Position numbers and translations under genes: made by a program
Notes under the pieces: generated by a model
Seen by the model: only the letters and a program-made list of their open reading frames with translations
The model's database searches: none
What the model was told of the DNA's origin: nothing
DNA from: Muribaculaceae bacterium
Lineage (GTDB): Bacteria > Bacteroidota > Bacteroidia > Bacteroidales > Muribaculaceae
DNA: 64,000 nt
Assembly: GCA_022484565.1 (NCBI GenBank)
Contig: JAKVKZ010000006.1
Span: forward strand, 1-64,000
Direction: 5' to 3'
In this document: positions 26,960-32,441 of the stretch, in pieces
How the letters are laid out: every line of letters starts with the position of its first letter
How positions within the stretch are numbered: the first letter of the stretch is position 1

Positions 26960-28732
26960 TTAGTCTAAGCCAAGATGGAAAGTCTGTATGAGTTTTTTGA
27001 TTTCTGGATTACGGTCAACCATGTCGGCAACTATGTCCTGTGGCGATAGAATCCGTGGTGCTCTTTCTCCTTCTGTTATTTTCACTTCAATTGCAAGCAT
27101 GTCGTTGTTCACTCTGTCGCGCAGATATCTGATGATTTCGCCCTTGTGCGCGTTGAAAAATTCAACTTGTGCTTCGCTGTCAACGCTTATTTCGTACAGT
27201 GTGTCGTTGATTTTTTTAGGTTGCGACACTTGCATCGTGCTTATTATCACGTGTTGGGTAGGGTGGTCGGCTATGAATTGGTTCCATGCCGATAGCAGAC
27301 TTTCTTGTGTGAATGGTTCGCGCCTCAGTGTTGTGCTCGATTTTTTTTCCGGCTTAGCCGGATTTGCCTCACTCGTGGCTTTAGGTTCGGCGTTGATGAG
27401 GATTCTAGGCATCGACACTGCGACGGTTTTCGCTGCTGTGTAGGATGGCGATGGTGCTTCCTGCGTCACCGTTGGCGTGGGTGTGTCAGTAGGCGCTGGA
27501 GCCGCAGCCGTTGGTGTTGGTGGAGTTGCAGCCGATGGCGTTGCCGTCGTTTGTGCTTGCTGTGTCGGTTGTGAGGCTTGCTGCGCTGGAGTTATCTTTT
27601 TTAGCGTTTCTTTTCCGCCGCCTTCGGGAGGAGTTGTGGTGTCGAGCAGCTGGCAAATCTTTATCAGCGTCAGCTCAACGAGGAACTGCTTGTTTGTTGC
27701 AATCCTGTAGTTGAGGTCGCACTTGTTGCAAAGTTCAAGGGCATGATAATAGAAGCGTGGTGAGAATTTGGTCGATTCCGTCACGTATCGGTTTGCCACG
27801 TCTTCCGATGTTTCAAGCAGCACTTTCGTCGCAGGTGTGCTGGCCACCATCAGGCTTCTTATATGCCCTGCAAGTCCGTTGATGAAGAATTGCGAGTCGA
27901 ATCCTTTGTCGCGTATTTCTTTATATATCAATAGCGTTTGCGGAATGTCGCAGGCGAGGAATGCCGCGTCAAGGCGGAAATAATAGTCGTAGTCGAGCAC
28001 ATTCAGGTTGTCCAGAGCGCTTTGATATGTGATGTTGCCTTCCGACGATGCTGCCACTTGGTCGAAAATCGACAGTGCGTCGCGCATTGCTCCGTCGGCT
28101 TTTTGTGCAATCACGTTCAGTGCCGCAGGTTCGTATGTGATGTGCTGGTCGGTGGCGATTGTTTCGAGTTGCTTTATGATGTCGTTTACTGTGATTCTTG
28201 AGAAATCGTAGATTTGGCAACGCGAAAGAATTGTTGGTATTATTTTCTGCTTTTCAGTGGTTGCGAGGATGAATATCGCATGCGCCGGCGGTTCCTCAAG
28301 CGTTTTCAGGAAAGCGTTGAATGCCGCTGTCGAAAGCATGTGCACCTCATCTATGATGAACACTCTGTACTTTCCTATTTGCGGCGGTATCCGCACTTGG
28401 TCGGTCAGGTTGCGGATGTCGTCAACCGAGTTGTTCGACGCTGCGTCAAGCTCTACTATATTGTATGATCTCTGCTCTTCAAATGCTTTGCACGATTCAC
28501 ATTCGCAGCATGCTTCGCCGTCAGGCCTTGGGTTAAGGCAGTTGATGGTCTTTGCGAAGATTCGTGCGCAGGTTGTCTTGCCCACGCCCCGAGGTCCGCA
28601 GAACAGATAGGCGTGTGCCAGTCTGCCGGAGTCGATTGCTGATTTCAGTGTATGTGTCAGCGCCTCTTGCCCCACCACCGAAGCAAAGTTCTTTGGACGG
28701 TATTTCCGCGCCGATACCACGTAATTTTCCAT
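26960..28732 (-). CDS. dnaX: DNA polymerase III subunits gamma and tau
   Basis: 590 residues. Walker A FCGPRGVGKTTCARI (about 46-60), zinc-binding cysteines in CLNPRPDGEACCECESC, Walker B VFIIDEVHML, sensor 1 FILATTEKQKI and the SRC motif TILSRCQIYDF are all typical. Domain III runs to about 370, followed by a Pro/Thr/Ala-rich linker (about 390-460) and a C-terminal domain for polymerase contact. At the end of the linker the codons GAA AAA AAA contain eight A in a row; loss of one A would lead to TGA five codons on, giving a gamma-like short form. It is the clamp-loader ATPase. Confidence 0.97.
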   Translation of the reverse strand: MENYVVSARKYRPKNFASVVGQEALTHTLKSAIDSGRLAHAYLFCGPRGVGKTTCARIFAKTINCLNPRPDGEACCECESCKAFEEQRSYNIVELDAASNNSVDDIRNLTDQVRIPPQIGKYRVFIIDEVHMLSTAAFNAFLKTLEEPPAHAIFILATTEKQKIIPTILSRCQIYDFSRITVNDIIKQLETIATDQHITYEPAALNVIAQKADGAMRDALSIFDQVAASSEGNITYQSALDNLNVLDYDYYFRLDAAFLACDIPQTLLIYKEIRDKGFDSQFFINGLAGHIRSLMVASTPATKVLLETSEDVANRYVTESTKFSPRFYYHALELCNKCDLNYRIATNKQFLVELTLIKICQLLDTTTPPEGGGKETLKKITPAQQASQPTQQAQTTATPSAATPPTPTAAAPAPTDTPTPTVTQEAPSPSYTAAKTVAVSMPRILINAEPKATSEANPAKPEKKSSTTLRREPFTQESLLSAWNQFIADHPTQHVIISTMQVSQPKKINDTLYEISVDSEAQVEFFNAHKGEIIRYLRDRVNNDMLAIEVKITEGERAPRILSPQDIVADMVDRNPEIKKLIQTFHLGLD

Positions 28733-28754
28733 TTTTCTTCTAAAATTTGTTTAG

Positions 28755-28762
28755 CAAAGGTA
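28755..28762 (-). promoter_or_regulatory. -7 box TACCTTTG for dnaX
   Basis: A minus-strand TAnnTTTG match 22 bases upstream of ATG 28732. Confidence 0.55.
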
Positions 28763-28916
28763 GTGAACTGCATCCGCATTCGCAAATATTGCCGTGGATT
28801 TATTAGTCCATAATTTGGTTGAAACCCGTTTTCCTTTCGGTGGTGGGCGTTGCTGGCCCATGCTGGCGATTGTTTCTTCAAAAAATATAATTGCAAGATA
28901 TATTACATTTTATTCG

Positions 28917-28924
28917 TATATTTG
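28917..28924 (+). promoter_or_regulatory. -7 box TATATTTG for the GH53 gene
   Basis: A full TAnnTTTG match, which implies a leader of about 80 bases before ATG 29011. Confidence 0.55.
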
Positions 28925-29010
28925 CACCGAAATGATGTGCCTGGCAAATGAATGAGAATGACGCATCAGGCTTCTCGACCAATAACAGATAACCATTAAA
29001 CTAAAAAATT

Positions 29011-30270
29011 ATGACCAAGAATTTTACGGTACTTATTATTGCGGCTTTGCTCTGCATGATTTCTGGCAGCATGTCTGCTCAAAAATACGTTGGAGGTGAC
29101 ATCTCTCTGCTCCCCAAATATGAGGCTAACGGCGCAAAATATCTCGACCACGACGGCAACTCTATCTCCGACATGATGACCTTCTTCAAGACTAATGGCC
29201 TTAATGCAATGCGTGTTAGGCTGTTTGTTAATCCAGACACTTCTATCGACCACGACCGTGCCGTTTGCCAAGACCTTGAAATGGTAAAGGCTCTCGGAAA
29301 AAGAATCAAGGATGCCGGCTTCGCCTTCATGCTCGATTTCCACTATTCCAACACGTGGGCTGACCCTGCCAAGCAATGGACTCCCGCTGAATGGGCAACT
29401 CAGAATGACGATTCGCTCTATAACACAATTTATAATTACACTAAAGATGTGCTGACCCAGCTTTCTGCTGCCGGTGCTACTCCTGATTTAATCCAGACTG
29501 GCAATGAAATCAGTTACGGAATGCTTTGGGGACAGCCAAATTCCACCTCTCTCAAGAAATATTATGCCGGACAATCTGCAAATTACACTCGGTTCGTGAA
29601 TCTGTTGAGGAATGCCAGCAAGGCGTGCCGTGAAGTTTGCCCTAACGCAAAAATCATCATCCACACTGAAAGGGTTCCGAACCAGACGTATTTGGTCAAT
29701 TTCTATAATGCTATTAACATGTCCGGACTGGATTACGACATAATCGGCCTGAGCTATTATCCTTATTTTCACGGAGCTGTGGCAGCGCTCAATAGTGCTT
29801 TGTCCAATCTTGAAAGTAATTTCCCTTCAAAGAAGATTATGATTGTCGAGACTGGCTATTACCACGTATATCAGCCGAAGACCGTGAATTACGACCTTTC
29901 CGCCACTTATCCTATCACTGAAGCTGGGCAGAAGTCGTTCACCGATGCCCTGATTACCATGCTCAACACTCACTCCAGTGTAACTGGTCTGTTCTGGTGG
30001 TGGATGGAAGCCAACGAACACGGGCTGAACTGGAACACTAAGCGTGTCACTGATGGTTGGAACAATTCAGGCCTTTGGGACAATTCCACTGGCAAAGTCC
30101 TTTCAGCCTTCTTCGAATTGCAGAATTTTGCTCCGTCATCAGGCCTCTCAACTCCAAAAGCCCTGCGTCCCTCCAGCAATGTATGGTACACAATCGATGG
30201 ACGTCGCATTTCCGAGCCTACCCAATCTGGAATCTACATCCACGATGGTCAAAAAGTATTCAAGCGCTAA
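29011..30270 (+). CDS. Secreted GH53 arabinogalactan endo-beta-1,4-galactanase
   Basis: 419 residues with a signal peptide (FTVLIIAALLCMISGSMSA). The family GH53 marks are GGDISLLPKYEANGAKYLD, LNAMRVRLFVNPDT, DFHYSNTWADPAKQW, the acid-base Glu in LIQTGNEISYGMLWG, IGLSYYPYFHG and the nucleophile Glu in IMIVETGYY. It cuts beta-1,4-galactan side chains of plant pectin. The C-terminal part after about 365 ends TIDGRRISEPTQSGIYIHDG then KVFKR, like a type IX sorting tail. No SusC/SusD pair is nearby, so it is not in a classical utilisation locus. A terminator follows at once. Confidence 0.93.
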   Translation: MTKNFTVLIIAALLCMISGSMSAQKYVGGDISLLPKYEANGAKYLDHDGNSISDMMTFFKTNGLNAMRVRLFVNPDTSIDHDRAVCQDLEMVKALGKRIKDAGFAFMLDFHYSNTWADPAKQWTPAEWATQNDDSLYNTIYNYTKDVLTQLSAAGATPDLIQTGNEISYGMLWGQPNSTSLKKYYAGQSANYTRFVNLLRNASKACREVCPNAKIIIHTERVPNQTYLVNFYNAINMSGLDYDIIGLSYYPYFHGAVAALNSALSNLESNFPSKKIMIVETGYYHVYQPKTVNYDLSATYPITEAGQKSFTDALITMLNTHSSVTGLFWWWMEANEHGLNWNTKRVTDGWNNSGLWDNSTGKVLSAFFELQNFAPSSGLSTPKALRPSSNVWYTIDGRRISEPTQSGIYIHDGQKVFKR

Positions 30271-30290
30271 TCCTGCGTAAGGTCAAGATA

Positions 30291-30335
30291 AAAAAGCAGA
30301 AAACGAATGATTAAGTCATAAGTTTTCTGCTTTTT
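30291..30335. terminator. Strong intrinsic terminator after GH53
   Basis: A perfect 14-bp stem AAAAAGCAGAAAAC / GTTTTCTGCTTTTT with a 17-base loop; it ends in T5 and abuts the next promoter. Confidence 0.85.
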
Positions 30336-30338
30336 CTT

Positions 30339-30346
30339 TATCTTTG
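30339..30346 (+). promoter_or_regulatory. -7 box TATCTTTG for the gene at 30367
   Basis: A full TAnnTTTG match three bases after the terminator stem and 20 bases before ATG 30367. Confidence 0.6.
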
Positions 30347-30366
30347 TACTATCAAAAGCACAAATT

Positions 30367-31104
30367 ATGACACAAACCGAGCAAGTGATAAATGTGATGC
30401 GCGAAAAGGGCGGTTATTCCACATTGCTGGAATTGAATCATTCAGTGGATGTGAGTTCATGGAAATCGAAAACGCCATTTGCATCCATACGAAGAATTGT
30501 GCAGGTAGGTCCTTTCTTCAAAATTCGTCCGGGGCTTTGGGCTTTGAATGAATGTCGCGACAAAGTGCTTGAAAAGCTGAACATTTCACCGGCTAAACCG
30601 AAAAATAATGAAATTTTCACTCATGGCTATTATCAGGGATTGCTGGTTCAAATAGGCAATTTTCACAAGCTCCAAACCTATGTTCCGGCACAGGATAAAA
30701 ACAGAAAATTTCTTGAAACTCCTCTTAGCGAAATGATTACGGTACACTCAATGTATCAATTCACTTATCCCAAAATAATAGGTAGAGCCAAAACCGTTGA
30801 CGTAATTTGGTTTAATTCTCGGAATATGCCCAATTCATTTTTTGAGGTGGAACACACCACTGACATTCAAAATTCATTGGATAAATTCTATGAATTGCAG
30901 GATTTCTGTGCTTCGTTCAATATTGTGGCTGATTCTGCACGTTACAATCAGTTCAAGGACGTTATTTCCCGCTCGATATATGATGATATAAGGAAAAGAG
31001 TCTCATTTCAGAGTTATGAGAAAGTTGTGGAAAATTACACAAAATTTTCGGCATTATCAGAATTCGACCCAAATCCCGCAGCCAATTACGGTTTGTTCCG
31101 TTGA
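30367..31104 (+). CDS. Uncharacterised protein, possible winged-helix plus PD-(D/E)xK nuclease-like domain
   Basis: 245 residues. The first 70 (TEQVINVMREKGGYSTLLEL to PFFKIRPGLWAL) look like a winged-helix HARE-type domain: an REKGG turn, a strand and then a GLW-type end. In the second half, TVDVIWFNSRNMPNSFFEVEHTTDIQNSLDKF places an Asp, then Glu-x-Glu on a strand, then a helix, as in PD-(D/E)xK nucleases with an EVE core. I do not recognise a named family; nuclease activity is an inference. It has its own promoter and sits at the start of an accessory patch with repeats and an orphan nucleotidyltransferase, which suits a defence or mobile-element role. Confidence 0.6.
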   Translation: MTQTEQVINVMREKGGYSTLLELNHSVDVSSWKSKTPFASIRRIVQVGPFFKIRPGLWALNECRDKVLEKLNISPAKPKNNEIFTHGYYQGLLVQIGNFHKLQTYVPAQDKNRKFLETPLSEMITVHSMYQFTYPKIIGRAKTVDVIWFNSRNMPNSFFEVEHTTDIQNSLDKFYELQDFCASFNIVADSARYNQFKDVISRSIYDDIRKRVSFQSYEKVVENYTKFSALSEFDPNPAANYGLFR

Positions 31105-31190
31105 AATGATCAAAATTGATCACAAAAGTTATAAATTGATCTTTCTCAAATAGTTACAAAGTTTTTATATTCCTTTGCATCGAAATTTAT

Positions 31191-31391
31191 ATGATGCAGA
31201 TGGAATGGAATATAGAAGTTGAGGAAACCCTTTGCCGTAAAGTTACAGTAGAGGCGGAAACTTTGGCCGAAGCGCTTGAAAAGGTGAATCGTGAATACAA
31301 AGCGGAGAGGGTAGTCCTTGACTGGTCTGATTTCATTTGCGTTGAAATCAAGCCGGCAGCAAATGGTTCATCCAAAATTTCCCCAAAGTAG
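31191..31391 (+). CDS. DpnD/PcfM-like small protein
   Basis: 66 residues. The segment RKVTVEAETLAEALEKVNRE followed by VVLDWSDFICVEIK is the DpnD-PcfM C-terminal domain pattern (a strand, a helix, and a VLD-x-DF end). The name comes from a conjugative plasmid gene and a gene beside the DpnII system; the function is unknown. Two ATGs in tandem (31191, 31194) are possible starts. Hairpin repeats begin two bases after the stop. Confidence 0.7.
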   Translation: MMQMEWNIEVEETLCRKVTVEAETLAEALEKVNREYKAERVVLDWSDFICVEIKPAANGSSKISPK

Positions 31392-31392
31392 T

Positions 31393-31456
31393 GGCGCATC
31401 CATGTATGCGCCCTCCCGCACAATGGGTGATTTATCAATAAAATGCGAAGCATTTT
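31393..31456 (+). repeat. Hairpin repeat module, copy 1
   Basis: GGCGCATCCATGTATGCGCC (7-bp arms) followed 27 bases later by AAAATGC-GAA-GCATTTT at 31440-31456. Both parts recur at 31584 onward and 32220 onward. Confidence 0.75.
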
Positions 31457-31583
31457 TCCTCTATTTAATTCATTGACTATGAATTAAATAGGTCTCACTC
31501 TTTGCTCCTAAAGAGGGAGTACGGCGAAGCCGGGAGGGAGTTGCCAAAAAAGGTAATTTCCACTCATCCCTATCACATTGTAT

Positions 31584-31688
31584 GGTCGCATCCATGTATG
31601 CGCCCTCACGCATCATGGTTGTTTCATCAAAAAATGCAAAGCATTTTAAATCCCATCGGGCTTATTGGCCTTATCGGCCTCATCAGCC
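31584..31688 (+). repeat. Hairpin repeat module, copy 2, with 9-base tandem repeat
   Basis: GGTCGCATCCATGTATGCGCC, then AAAATGCAAAGCATTTT at 31631-31647, then about four 9-base units of the form TATYGGCCT at 31655-31688. The left arm has one change (GGT for GGC). Confidence 0.75.
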
Positions 31689-31750
31689 CCAAATCCAAAA
31701 TGCCATTCCAAAAAGTCCTCCCATGTGGATTCGTGTGCCAAATTTTTTCA

Positions 31751-32044
31751 TTAGATATAGATTGCATCGTTTTCCAGTGATTTTTTAAATAATGGCCGCA
31801 TTATCGCGCCCAAGGAAATTACGTCAACTTTACTTTTCAGCAATTCTTCAAGCTCCGATTGTATGCCGTATATCTTAAAGAGACTTCCATGGCTTAACTT
31901 CACGAAAACATCAACATCACTTTTCTCGTTCTGCTGTCCGCGAGCAATGCTTCCAAAAAGGCCAATGCGCTCTATACCATAGTATTCGCCACGCTCCTTC
32001 TTGAAATATTTTAGCATTTTCACTGTTTCTGTTGTCGTAATCAT
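31751..32044 (-). CDS. Orphan nucleotidyltransferase (MNT domain)
   Basis: 97 residues. The polymerase-beta-like signature RIGLFGSIARGQQNEKSDVDV gives G-S-x(n)-D-x-D; a third acidic residue is in SKVDVISLG. Minimal nucleotidyltransferases of this kind usually pair with a HEPN (HepT) toxin and neutralise it by AMPylation, but no HEPN gene lies on either side: both flanks are repeat DNA. It may be the remnant of a HepT-MntA pair or act alone. Confidence 0.85.
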   Translation of the reverse strand: MITTTETVKMLKYFKKERGEYYGIERIGLFGSIARGQQNEKSDVDVFVKLSHGSLFKIYGIQSELEELLKSKVDVISLGAIMRPLFKKSLENDAIYI

Positions 32045-32441
32045 TTTTCAATTGTTTCTTTTGCAAAGGAAATGCATTTCCATCTAAATTCAAAATTTTT
32101 ATCTCTGTTTTTCCTGTTCGAGTTGCAAACCAATATAATTTCCTGCACAATAAAATGCAAAGCATTTTAAAGAATTTGGCGAATTAGGCTCATCGGGCCA
32201 ATTCCCAAATTTGCCCTAGCCCATTGTAGGGGCGCATCCATGTATGCGCCCCTACAATGGGTGCTTTATCAATAAAATGCAAAGCATTTTAAATCCCATC
32301 GGGCTTATTGGCCTTATCAGCCCCATCAGCCCCCAATCCACCCCCCCAAAAAAAAATCTCATTTTTTCCGTTTTCCTTGCATCCCCCTTTTCCCCTCCAT
32401 TAAATTCGTGCAATTAATCAAACTAAAGAGAGGAAATTATT
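32045..32441. other. Gene-free stretch with hairpin repeats upstream of the RepA-like gene
   Basis: About 400 bases: AAAATGCAAAGCATTTT twice (32152-32168, 32274-32290), the long perfect hairpin at 32220-32261, 9-base repeat units and a C/A-rich run before ATG 32442. No TAnnTTTG match was found in front of the RepA-like gene. Confidence 0.5.
32220..32333 (+). repeat. Hairpin repeat module, copy 3, perfect 18-bp inverted repeat
   Basis: CCCATTGTAGGGGCGCAT, six-base loop CCATGT, then the exact inverse (32220-32261); then AAAATGCAAAGCATTTT at 32274-32290 and 9-base GGCCTTATC-type units. This is the fullest copy of the module. Confidence 0.8.

Larger units (their letters stand above)
31392..31750. 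other. Repeat-rich gene-free stretch
   Basis: It holds two repeat modules (31393-31456 and 31584-31688), and a GC-rich run near 31505-31545 (AAAGAGGGAGTACGGCGAAG, GCCGGGAGGGAGTT) that resembles sequence often left between Bacteroidales genes. No convincing gene; the 92-codon frame from 31502 is made of repeat sequence. Confidence 0.55.

Noticed and set aside
31502-31780. A 92-codon gene
   Set aside because: It is composed of hairpin and 9-base repeats (Leu-Ile-Gly run) and overlaps the nucleotidyltransferase gene on the other strand.
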